A DNA stretch of 64,000 nucleotides from Fallopia convolvulus. Its lineage: Eukaryota > Streptophyta > Magnoliopsida > Caryophyllales > Polygonaceae. A program made the position numbers and the translations under genes. The DNA is taken from assembly GCA_964016875.1 (NCBI GenBank), contig OZ024719.1:29176679-29240678 (forward strand), in the 5' to 3' direction. Position 1 is the first letter of the stretch; each line of letters opens with the position of its first letter. The notes beneath the pieces were generated by a model that had not been told where the DNA came from, did no database searches, and was given only the letters and a program-made list of their open reading frames with translations. Below are positions 33,243 to 43,249 of the stretch, piece by piece.

Positions 33243-34612
33243 GAGAAAGATTCATTTGCGAATGGGTGCCCAGGTGAGAATTAAAAATAAATCTCGCTCG
33301 TCCATTACAAAAAAAATCAACGCCCCTGATTAAACAATCATTAAAAAGGATAAAATACGGCATGAGCGAATTTTTCACATATTATTCGTGTATTTTTCAA
33401 TAAAATACAGAATAGACGAATTTTTCCCGTATTATTCATGTATTTTCGAAAAATACGTACGCGCCCAGTTTGTTCATCAGAAATAGCGATTTGTTCATCG
33501 AGTTTTTGATAACATTGTTCATCGATTTCGAACTTTTTTAATTTTTAGTTTTATTTTTTCACCTTATTTATGTGTATGAATACAATAGTATCTAGTTTTT
33601 GATACACATATAATTAGTTTCGATATACCAATATTTATTCATTGATATAACCTTGTTTGCTCATTGATATACCATTATTTGTTCATTGGTATACCATTAT
33701 TTGCTCTTTGATATACTCTTTTTTGTACATTGGTATACCATTGCTTGTTCATTAATATACCCTATTTGTTCATTGATATAACCTTTTTTGTTCATTGATC
33801 TAACCTTTATTTGTCCATTGAAGTGCTTTAAGGCTAACTTGTCACTACGAATAAAGTGCTCAATATAGTACTAAAATAAGATAAGTTTAATGTAGAAACT
33901 TGAATGCAAAGGATAATAGATAAAGATTCTGACTTTGCAATAATATGGTGTATGCTAAGAGAATGAGATAGCAACAAATCGAAGAGGAGTGGTTGTGCCT
34001 TATTTAGCTATAAACAAATTGATGTTATTAATGAACAAATATGCATATAGCAATGAAAAAATTGAGGTTACTAGTGAACAAATATGCATCTAGAAATGAA
34101 CAATTATATGAAAAAGGCAATGAACAAATATGCATAAACCAATGAACAAAATGATGTTACTAATGAACAAATATGCACAAACCGATGAACAAATATGCAA
34201 AAACCAAAGAACAATTCTTTTTGTTTTTTATGAACAAAATCACGATGTTGATGAACATATTGCATGCAATTTTGATACACATTTGTTCATTTTTTATGTA
34301 TAAACAATAGATTTTATATGCACAAGCAAGTTTATTTATGCACAACATCACAGTTTTTGATGAACAAAATCATAGTGTTGATGAACAAATCCACATTATT
34401 GATGAACAAATCCACAATATTGATGAACAATCTAGGCGCGAGTCCTATTTCCCTTTTTTTCAAAAATACGCGAATAATTCGCCAATAAATTGCCCGTGCC
34501 GTTTTTCCCCTTTTTAAGTGAAGTGATCAGCGTCTTTGATTTTTCTTCATCCAACGACTCTTGTTCTTTCTTATTTCGCACATGCGCGCCCATTCGCACA
34601 TGAACCAAACTC
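33243..34612. mobile_element. Second Mutator-like element with internal repeats
   Basis: 1,370 bp. The ends GAGAAAGATTCATTTGCGAATGGG (left, 33,243-33,266) and the inverted right end GAGTTTGGTTCATGTGCGAATG lead into about 200 bp of imperfect inverted homology. A perfect 9-bp duplication ATATGTAAA is at 33,234-33,242 and 34,613-34,621. No transposase. The interior is made of short direct repeats in two opposite orientations. Confidence 0.88.
33470..34435. repeat. Inverted minisatellite inside the MULE
   Basis: 33,650-33,820 has about eight imperfect units of TTGTTCATTGATATACC. 34,015-34,430 has about a dozen units of AATGAACAAATATGCA and ATGAACAAATCCACAAT, the opposite orientation of the TTTGTTCATT core. 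The two halves could pair over several hundred bases. Confidence 0.8.
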
Positions 34613-34654
34613 ATATGTAAAATATCAATTTATAATGAGATTAGTGGTGGTACA

Positions 34655-36537
34655 TGTAACACCCCGTCTTTAAATAGGGGCGCTACTCGGTAGTAGACCT
34701 TACTAGGTACTACCTAGGCTAGTTTGACAACGAGTTCACTTGGATCTTGCAACTCGGGCACGACAAGAAAACATGAATAAAACATCCAACCGATATTTAT
34801 AAAACCCAAGTATAGAAAACATGCATGAAACCCAAAACAACATAATTTACAACGCTTCCTAAAAGCATTTCATTAACATACCTCTACCCTTTCTTTATCA
34901 AAACAAAACATTATTCGAAAGATACCAAAAAGTAAACCATCATTCTTCCAAACGAACCCCTCCTAATGACACGGCCTTCAACGATCTATTCCATCATTCG
35001 GCCGAGGTTCCATCATGGGTCCCTTGTCTTTACTTGAAACTAAAATAAAACAAGTCCCCGAAGGGTCAGCTACCATTATAATACAAGCTAGAATCCGTAC
35101 GGTACTAGTAAGACGTTTAAAAACCAATCAGTTGACTAACATATACACAAGCAAGGTTCCCATGATTACAACACATATCAGTTCTAAATCCATACTTCAC
35201 TTCCCATAGATCATAAACATAGATCATAAGCACAAATCACATATCAAACTTCCATACACATTCATACATACAATTTCAAGCAGAACAATACAACCATTCT
35301 CTCACCGTTCCATTCCATGGCGCTCATCAACCCTATGTCATAGGTGTCGAGGCACGACCTCCCACCTTTTACAATTCCATCATTCTAACCGTGGGTCAAG
35401 CCTCCTCGGGAGCACTTGCCCAAAACACAGATAGCTTTACTTTTGAAGGGGCACGATTTCTCTGTCACATAACCATACGTAGCCGTCACTTCAACCCAGA
35501 GGACTACGCACATGGGCATGCCGAGAACGGTACCAACGTAGAGAAAATATTCGAAATCTTTACATTCGATGAAAGCCCAATGAAATTTTTTTCACATATC
35601 ATACACAAGTAAACCTTCTTCATAAAACAATCATCTAGGGACTAGTTCCCCCAAACCAATCCTACAAGGACCACATGAAGTCTAACAAGTAATGAACAGC
35701 AACTGAGCAAGTCTTAAATGACTTACCTTGAAGACGAATTCCCAACGCCAAGAAATCACTAATTATCCAACAACGCGAAACGCCGTCTAAGACATATAGC
35801 CTATATTTGCCCCACGTCTTTGATCACGACCTAGGACCCACGCTCCTATAAGCATATATATGCCCCAATGAATAATAATAACCTTTTAACTCTTACAAAC
35901 TCTAATCCTAAAATCAACGAAAAGCCATGATGTTTTATAACTTCTTGTGTATAATTCCAAATCCTTTAAAACTTGACATGAATATACTAGATATATAAAA
36001 GAACATTTTTCTAGTTCAAACCTTTCTGAAAAACTGGATCAAAGGTCTCCCTAATATCATTACAAAGCAAAACCCTAAAATTACTCTGAAATCTTTTACC
36101 GATTATAAATCCGATATCAAAAATACCCTCTGAGAACTATAAATCGACTGATTTTTAAATCCAATCAATTGTAAAGCCAGATCTGGAATAATTATTAAAA
36201 TCTAAACAAACTATTAACTAATTAAAACTTACCAAAACGCCTGAACTCCAAAATCCGACCCGACGAACGAACCTTGCACGCAGGCTAAACCCTTCTCTCT
36301 CTCTCTCTCTCTCTCTCGAATTCTCTACCTAATTCTACCAAATTGTAATGAGAACTTACGTATATAAAGATGAGATAGTCGGCCACACTTTTGGGAATTT
36401 ACAATTTCCACCCACAAACTTCCTTTATTACAAACTTTACCCTGAAATAATAATTAATAAATTTTAGGTTAAAAACTTTTTAAAATATAATTTTCTAAAA
36501 CTCAAAATAAAATATTAAAATATTCCCGAATATTACA
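34655..36537 (-). repeat. Solo LTR of a Ty3/gypsy (chromovirus-type) element
   Basis: 1,883 bp with GTACA duplications at 34,650-34,654 and 36,538-36,542. On the minus strand it begins TGTAATATTCGGG and ends CGGGGTGTTACA, ends common in plant chromovirus LTRs. A minus-strand TATA-like CTTTATATACG lies at about 36,357-36,372, and a (CT)n tract at 36,294-36,318. No internal sequence, as expected after LTR-LTR recombination. ORFs within are short and unsupported. Confidence 0.88.
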
Positions 36538-37074
36538 GTACACATCATATTTTTTTTAAATATGAGGTTTACCACCACTTAATTAATTTTTAATAATTAT
36601 TGATTTAAGAAAAAATATCAGGTTTATCACTACTTATTTAATTTTTAATAATTACTGATTTAATATATTATTTCTACATAAAAAAATTCTCATGTCAAAG
36701 TCGTCCATGGAACGACCGGGTCTTGCTAGTTTTTTCTAAAATGGAGAACAAAATTCAATATTCTCTAAATTTTTATGCCCTAACTCTAACAAATTCTCCA
36801 TTTTGAAAAATCATATTAAGATTAATATTACTTTTGTTTAAATAATGCTATAAAATCTAATTTAACCAATTGAAAGAAAACATGATTACATATACATTTA
36901 ATGCATTCTCTAAATATTTTTGGGGAATTCCCTAAATGTAGAGTTGTATAGTTATATTTTGGAGACTGTCTCTATTTAGGAGAAATAGATGGAGAAACTA
37001 TTGGACTTAAAACACAAACTAAATTCTCCAAATTCATCCTTTTCAAGAAAATGGAGATTTTGTTGGAGATGCTC

Positions 37075-37471
37075 TTAGTAGTTGGAGATATCGTTATCAA
37101 CTCGTCACTAGTCATTATTCAAGTAGTTACATTAATTTATTATTTTGGGGGGTTTTTTGCATGTGCTAATGTTTCATATGAGCATTGTTGAGTTGAGGCA
37201 ATTTTGTATATACTGAAGTCAAATTAGAAATTTTTTTATCCTTATTTCGATTTGTTTTTGAATTTTAGGACCAAAACTTCATCATCTTAGCTTTATATTT
37301 TAAAAAAATTAATTAAAAAGCTTTAACTTATCAAATAAATCAGTGTTGGTTTATATCTCGGTGGTTTTGTTTGATTGAAGACTATTGGGATTTTTTACCC
37401 TTATTTTAATTTTCGTAATTTAGGACTAAAACGACATCGTTTTAGTCCTAACTTTAAAAAAAAAGTTACTG
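37075..37471. other. Short AT-rich stretch, nothing recognised
   Basis: No ORF or repeat boundary that I can support between the MITE end and the LTR fragment at 37,472. Confidence 0.5.
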
Positions 37472-37659
37472 TGAGTGGGTAAAAATTATTGATCATAACT
37501 ATTTTTGCTATTATCCACCATAAAGCTATTTTTATTTATTTCTCTTGTTTTGAATTATATATTTTATTAAAAAAATTAAATATGGTGGTTATTCATTATG
37601 ATGAAGGATTCTATATTAATCGAAAGATAGAATTTCTGGGTGGATTGGGGAACAAGAAG
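37472..37659 (+). repeat. Fragment of the LTR family seen at 12,788-13,222
   Basis: TGAGTGGGTAAAAATTATTG through ATTGGGGAACAAGAAG aligns with the first part of the reversed left LTR of the gag-only Tat-like element, including TTGAATTATATATTTTATTA and CGAAAGATAGAATTT. It stops abruptly at 37,659. The ORF running through it (83 codons) is incidental. Confidence 0.8.
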
Positions 37660-38850
37660 GTATCAAAGATGTTCCTTGAAGTAAGAAACATACATGTATT
37701 CTGCAACACAGTAAGTCTAAAAAAACTCCACTGGGAATAATCAATTGATTGGTGAAATAGTTTTGTTCCTATATGCCTAATTTCTATAGCTATAAAGTGC
37801 GTTTAAGCACTATAAATTGATCTGAAACCCTAGTTTTAGCCCAAATATATCACTAGAATGATACATGCATTCTAGAATTTGGTTTTAGATGGATTTTGTA
37901 CAACTGTCAAAGTTACGTATTTTAGGCACACTAATTCATTTTAACCCACTTCAAACTTCAAACCCACTTCAAACTTCAAAGGATGGTTCTAGTTTAGAAT
38001 AGTAAAAAAGGTTTGTGGAAGTTCAAGTTTTTAAATTCCATTACCTAATCAAGACAAAACAAAACATTGACTTCTAGTCCATATATAGAGAGCTTGTTTT
38101 CAATTAATTTACCGTCATATTCATCAGTAGCATAAATCTACATGAAAATACAGATTCCACAAATGAAGAACATTTTCAAGACTCTCTCATGCTCAATTCA
38201 CACAAGAGCTTCATCCTCAACAACTATTATGGAACACATTTCTCATTTCTTGGCCCATCTCCAACAGGAAATTCATGTAATCTGAATTGACAATAATAAC
38301 AAACAAACACCCATTCAAAGATTCTATAGTTGCACACTGCATATCAAAAATCAATGCAGGCAAAGCATTGGTGGCTTCTAAAAAGTTTCAAAGAAAGAAC
38401 AAAATTATTATTTCTAAAGGTCCAAAAAGAACCCCAAAAAAATCTACCATCACCAAAAACTTATGTACATCTGCAGATTCGATGAGATTAGCTTCCTCCT
38501 ACAACATACAAATAGGTAACCTTTAGGCTAAAGCACTGTCTGCTGAAGACACAAAATTAATACAAAGTATACAGCTAAAGACACAAAATTACTGTGTGAG
38601 CATTTGTTGGGTTCACTTGATCATTTGTCATTAATCCAATGTTTCAAAACTATTGTGTGAGCATCTGCTAGGTTCACTTGATCATTCCTCTAAAAAACGG
38701 TTCACTTGATCTTTTTCATTAATCCAAAGTTTCAAAACTGTATAAATTATCAAACACCATGCCTTAATTTTATTGGTCAATAAATATGTACTGGGGATTA
38801 AGGCTTGATGACATTATATTTGTTTCTTTGTTGAGTTGTGTGTGGAGATT
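37660..38850. other. Stretch with no gene recognised
   Basis: AT-rich, with one local duplication (CACTTCAAACTTCAAA) near 37,950 and a repeated GTGTGAGCATTTG/CTG...TAGGTTCACTTGATC segment at 38,595-38,720. An ORF of 79 codons at 38,287 is Lys/Ser-rich with no recognisable domain. Confidence 0.5.
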
Positions 38851-38954
38851 AAGGCTCACGCCTCATGAAGCGTCCCACTTCATGAAGCTTGATGCCTTAG
38901 GGACAAAAAGGTGGGTGGCTTTCCCTCCACCCGTTTTGAACCCAAGACCTTAGT

Positions 38955-39440
38955 TCTTATAAACCCTAAAAAATTAAAAGCCCTAAATCCTAAAAATCTA
39001 AACCCTAAACGTAATAAGAAAAAAAAAACCATAAATCCAAAACATATTAGATCACCTAAACCCTAATATGACTAAAAACACAAAACCCTAACCCTAACCC
39101 TAATGTGAAAAAAACAATACACCTTATCAATAACAATAAACCATAATGTGACGAAAAACACAAAACCCTATCAATAACCATAAGCCTAATGTGAACAAAA
39201 CCAATAAATAATATAAATAACCACAAACCCTAATGTGAAAAAACCAATAAATCCTATCACAAACCCTAAACCCTAATGAGACAAAAAACACAAAACATAT
39301 CAATAACTCGAACACTGATGTTAAAAAAATGAATAAACTATATCACAAACCCTTACACATAATGTTGTTAAAAACCCTAAACCCTATTACTAATCCCAAT
39401 CCTAATATAAATAAAAATCATAAACCTATATTACTAACCC
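38955..39440. repeat. Interstitial telomere-like repeats
   Basis: Degenerate copies of the plant telomere unit (AAACCCTAA), including AACCCTAACCCTAACCCTAAT at about 39,085, interspersed with ATGTGACAAAAAACACAA spacers. They are inside the foldback repeat and far from being a real telomere. Confidence 0.85.
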
Positions 39441-39469
39441 TAAGCAATAATGAGAATAAAAACCCCTTG

Positions 39470-39775
39470 GGGACCCCACGTCTTTTCCCAATGAGAATAA
39501 AACCCCTTGTATTTGTGGTGGTTGGGTCTTCTCCCAATGTGCACCACATCTTGGGTTCGAGCCTTGCTGGAGGCATATGTGAATTATTTCACTTGTAGGA
39601 AAGGTAGCTCCCCATGGCGCAGGCCTTTGAGTTGAGGCCCGCCACCATTGTTGTGTCCCGCGATTTACCCCCTCCTCGTGGCCTAGGGAAGGGTACGAGG
39701 AAGCACAAAACTAGTCGGCACCACTCCCTACAAAGCAGGTTCGAGCCCTGGAAACCCGCAACCCAAAAAAAGAAT
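39470..39775. repeat. SINE-like tRNA-related piece (tentative)
   Basis: Contains GGTTCGAGCC twice (about 39,552 and 39,741), resembling the B box of tRNA-derived promoters, and an A-rich edge. It separates the telomere-like blocks. There is no clear target duplication, so the SINE assignment is weak. Confidence 0.3.
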
Positions 39776-40849
39776 AAAATCAATAATCCCTAATGATCAT
39801 AAAAATCATTAATCATATCAAAGACCTACACCCTAATAAGGAATAAACCACTAATTAGGATTTAGGTTAGTAGTAGTGTTTTTGGTATTTTATTTAAATT
39901 AGGCTTTAGGATTTGATGTTTCTATTCACATTAGGGTTTTTTAGCATAATATTTTTAGGGTTATTAAAAGGGTTTAATGATTGTAGGAATATTAGAGTTT
40001 AGGGTTACTAATACAGTTTAATGCACATTGGGGTTTAGGGTTAGTACAAGGGTTTAGTGTTTTTATGCTTAATAAGTTTAGGTTTAAGGTTTTAGGACTT
40101 TTATGGGTATTCGGTTTAGGAATTTCATGCTTGATAGGTTTAGGGATATTAGGGTTTAGGGTTTGGAGTTTAGGTCAAAAACAAAATTGTTTCCATTATA
40201 GCTTGATTGTTAATTTGGCACAATTGGTCCAGGTAAACGCGTATGAGGTATGAGGTCTCGGGTTCGAAACAGGGCGAGTGAAAGCTAGCAACCCACCTTT
40301 TTCCCTCAGGTATGGCAGGTCGTTAAGTGGGATGCTTAATGAAGCATGTCCCTTCCGCGCCCCCACGAGAAAGTTTTATCAACTTAACACCTCCTGCAAC
40401 GCTACGCTCAATGAATCGTCGAATTTCTATAATGGAAATATAAAAGATTTCCATTCTAGATGTATATGAATTTAGTTGGTTGCGGAACATATATCTTATC
40501 AAAATGATTGCTATGCTAAATATATGAAAACAATCTCCAATTTCCATAGTGTCGTCATAGATTGTAGGTTTTAGGTTTTATTGGCGCAGATTTTGCCCGC
40601 CAATATCAAAACATTGCCACAAAATCACATCGTATATATATAAACCATGTTGGCATCAATTTCTTCAACTTTCTTTGATGATGTTTCCCCGATCCTTTTT
40701 TCCCAACATATGAGTATAACACTTTATTTAGTGAATTAGAAGTTCAATGATCATGAACCAACTCATGCTGCAAATATTGTAATCTTGTTTCATTAAACAA
40801 CTCTACTTTTGTAACTCTACTCACCATGCCATAGTTTAGCGTTTGCTGA

Positions 40850-41600
40850 AGGGAGAGATCCATGCTCTATGAAGCGTCTCGTTACGTAAAGCGTCTGACT
40901 TCCTACACTTCAAACATTCCCTCACAATGCCACACATGGAAGTGCGACTCCTTTTGAAGCGTCCCGCTTCATGAAGTGTGAATCCTTGGGGAAAAAAGGT
41001 GGGTGGCTTTCACTCAATCCGTTTCGAACACAAGACCTCATACCTCTTACACCTAAACCAATAAACCATATCACAAACCCTTACGCATGATGGTTTACGG
41101 TTATTGATAAGGTGTGTTGGTTTTACGTATACTATTTTGTAAAAGGGTTAGGGTTTAGAGATTGTAGGCATATTGTAGTTTAGGGTTAGTATTACGTGGC
41201 ACATTGCACATAAGGGTGAGTATTAGGGTTTAGAGATTTTTATGCGTCTTATGTTTAGGTTAGGGTTTTACTAATTTTATGCTTGTTAAGTGTAAGGTTA
41301 AGAATTTTATGCTTATCATATTTAGGGTTATTAGGATTTACCATCCTGGTTTAGGTCAAAACAGAATTGTTTCATTATAGTTTGATTAACAATGCGGCAC
41401 AATTGGTCCAGGTACACGCATATGAGGTGTGAGGTATCGGGTTCGAAACTAGGTAAGAGAAAGCCACCCACCTTTTTTTCACTAAGGCATCGCACGTCAT
41501 TAAGCGGGACGCTTAATGAAGCATGTTCCTTCCCCGCCCCCCATGAGAATATTTTGTCTTCTTAATACTTCTAGCAGCGCTATGCTTCATGAATCGTGGA
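40850..41600. repeat. Foldback repeat 2, same family
   Basis: The left arm (about 40,950-41,065) carries GAAGCGTCCCGCTTCATGAAG, AAAAAAGGTGGGTGGCTTTC and CGAACACAAGACCTCATACC. The right arm (about 41,395-41,530) is the inverse, with GAGGTATCGGGTTCGAAAC, CCACCCACCTTTTT and TTAAGCGGGACGCTTAATGAAGC. The interior again has TAGGGTTTAG-type repeats. Each right arm holds an A-box-like GGCACAATTGG about 45 bp before a B-box-like GGTTCGAAAC. Confidence 0.7.
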
Positions 41601-41975
41601 ATCTCTGTTTTGGAAAAAATATGATAATCAAATTTCTGCCCTAGATTGGGGCACGATCAAATCGAAATCAAAACAATACTCAGGAAATAATGGGAATCAT
41701 GAAATCGTGATACAAAATCTCTCTTTTTTACAATTTAGTTGAAGTTCGATTGTGAGTACAATTACCCTCCTTCGTGTTTTCTACCTCGGCCCCCTATATT
41801 CTCGTTTGAGCTAACCGCTATCCCCCCTTTACCCAAGATCTCTAGGCTATCGAGATGTGTTTTCAACCGCCTAGCCTCTACTCGTGTTTGTCGAAAGGCA
41901 TAACTGCCGCGAAACGTCATCCTTTGGATATGTATCTCTACCTTGTGATCGAAACTTTCTTCCTTCATCCAGATG
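41601..41975 (-). repeat. Probable end of the Tat-like element's 3' LTR
   Basis: Sequence left of the Athila insertion. The ACCAC duplication shows that it was once joined to 52,988 onward, which is the 3' LTR start of the minus-strand Tat-like element (LTR begins near 53,092 on the minus strand). It should therefore be the rest of that LTR, but its left end cannot be fixed without a second copy. Confidence 0.45.
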
Positions 41976-41980
41976 ACCAC

Positions 41981-43171
41981 TGATATGTTGTATTTCATAT
42001 AGCATAATTAGGACTAGTTAATACATTTTATGTATAGATTTAGGTCTATTTAGTGCTGTAACGATATATGAGTAGAAGACCGAAGACTTGAAGAAGATCG
42101 AGAAGTGAAGGTCGCGAAGCTTAGCAGTCCGCGGTGGAGCAAGATTCAGTGCCGCGATCGCGGTGGCCTAAGGCCGCGGTCGCGGGTCAACGTTGACTCG
42201 GAGGAGGATTCTGTAGTCCGCGGTCGCGGAGGTTGTTCACCGCGACCGCGAAAGTCCACGTCAGCATGATCCGAGGCGGCGTTTTATCTATCTATTTATC
42301 TTTTATTTTAGTTGCCTTTTATATTTTTATTCCAATATTTTTCGAGACTATTTAAGTTTAGTTTTCAGACTTTGTTTTGTATTCTGCTAGACCTAATTTC
42401 AGACCTTTTGTGTTTTTTCTCTCTTATGGAGAACTAAACTCTTTATATTCTATTCGAGTTGAAGCTTTTCAGACTCAAGTTGTTGTGAGATTCGTCTATT
42501 CAGGTTTATTTCTACAGGTTATTTCAATTCTCTTGTGCTTAATTATTATTGATTATGTTGATTTCTGCTTGTCTGGCCAACTTGTTGGAATTGATATTAT
42601 CTATTGCTAGATCTAGGTTTTCTCGTAGCAAAGCCTAATGTTTGTAGCAACATAATTGATTTAGGACTCGTTGGACTAAAACAATTGAGAAGAGATTTGA
42701 ATGCATGTTGATTGTTTGACTCGTTGGAATTCAATTGCATGTATCCTGTTTATCCTTGTTCTTAATGCTAATATCCTTATTATTTATGATCGTTTCATGA
42801 ATTGTTTGGATGTTAAGTTGCATGTCTCGTTGCCATGTTATAATTCTGATCAGGATAGGAATAACTGAAAGAAATAACTTGTTTGAATCTAGGATCAATA
42901 ACTTGAGGAAGAAAAGTGGATACTTAAATAGAATTGTTTTCCCTAATTGATAAAAATCCAACCTTTGCTCTGTTTGTTTGTCTTGTCTGCTTTAATTTTC
43001 CTAGTTTTAGATTAAAATACCAAAAATCCCCCCTTTTGTTACTTCTTTGAGTTGATAATAATAAAACTTAGGATACAAGTGTCTCTTGGGTTCGACCCCG
43101 ACTTACCGACTATACTAGTTGTGTAACTAGGGATTTATCTTTGATTTGGCACGACGACTTTAAGCTAGTAA
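41981..43171 (+). repeat. 5' LTR of the Athila element
   Basis: 1,191 bp, starting TGATATGTTG and ending near AGTAA (the right copy ends AGTCA). Dyad cores at 42,129, 42,152, 42,174, 42,218 and 42,240. The region after 42,260 is T-rich and probably transcribed leader. Confidence 0.95.
42129..42250 (+). repeat. Paired GC-rich palindromes in the 5' LTR
   Basis: CCGCGATCGCGG at 42,152 and CCGCGGTCGCGG at 42,174, then CCGCGGTCGCGG at 42,218 and CCGCGACCGCG at 42,240: two pairs, each 22 bp start to start. A partial core CCGCGGTGG at 42,129 precedes them. The same arrangement is in the 3' LTR at 51,962, 51,984, 52,028 and 52,050. Confidence 0.95.
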
Positions 43172-43176
43172 AATTT

Positions 43177-43194
43177 TGGCGCTGTTGCCGGGGA
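43177..43194 (+). promoter_or_regulatory. Primer binding site, tRNA-Asp type
   Basis: TGGCGCTGTTGCCGGGGA begins five bases after the LTR, one base different from the standard Athila site. Confidence 0.95.
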
Positions 43195-43249
43195 CTTTTG
43201 TTTCATTCTAAGTTTTTATTGCTACCAACTCTGGTGTGGACCCTAGTTT

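Larger units (their letters stand above)
32773..36729 (+). mobile_element. Helitron-like element
   Basis: The 5' end TCTCTATATACTATTACTAA and 3' end GGGTCTTGCTAG, followed by T, match the Helitron pattern: TC start, CTRR end, and a hairpin shortly upstream (GTCGT...ACGAC, around 36,700-36,716). It interrupts the MITE between TCTCTAT and TTTTTCTAAAATGG. It carries no Rep/helicase. With its own insertions (MULE 33,243-34,612 and solo LTR 34,655-36,537) removed it is roughly 0.7 kb, so it is a non-autonomous copy. Confidence 0.65.
32749..37074. mobile_element. MITE with GAGCATCTCC ends, split by a Helitron-like element
   Basis: The left end AGAGCATCTCCAA and the right end TTGGAGATGCTCT are exact inverted repeats. 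The left piece (32,749-32,772) and right piece (36,730-37,074) make about 369 bp. The short AATTCTCT, CTCCATTTT and ATTCTCTAAAT motifs typical of this MITE type occur in both orientations. I found no convincing target duplication (flanks CAT and TAG). Confidence 0.65.
38850..40430. repeat. Foldback repeat 1 with telomere-like interior
   Basis: The left arm (about 38,870-38,960: GAAGCGTCCCACTTCATGAAG, then AAAAAGGTGGGTGGCTTTC, then TTTTGAACCCAAGACCT) is inverted at about 40,250-40,350 (GAGGTCTCGGGTTCGAAAC, then CCACCTTTTTCC, then TTAAGTGGGATGCTTAATGAAGC). The left interior is degenerate AAACCCTA-type repeats (38,940-39,440) and the right interior the reverse (TTTAGGGTT, 39,870-40,160). A SINE-like piece lies between, at about 39,470-39,775. 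Confidence 0.7.

Noticed and set aside
33650..34430. Regular short repeats that might suggest a CRISPR-like array
   Set aside because: Units are imperfect, adjacent and lack unique spacers. They sit within a Mutator-like element of a plant genome.
39060..39110. Telomere
   Set aside because: Only a few perfect AACCCTA units, degenerate otherwise, and enclosed by other repeats on both sides.
40200..40275. tRNA gene
   Set aside because: A- and B-box-like motifs are present but no cloverleaf or acceptor stem is evident, and the same motif sits in repeat arms elsewhere.
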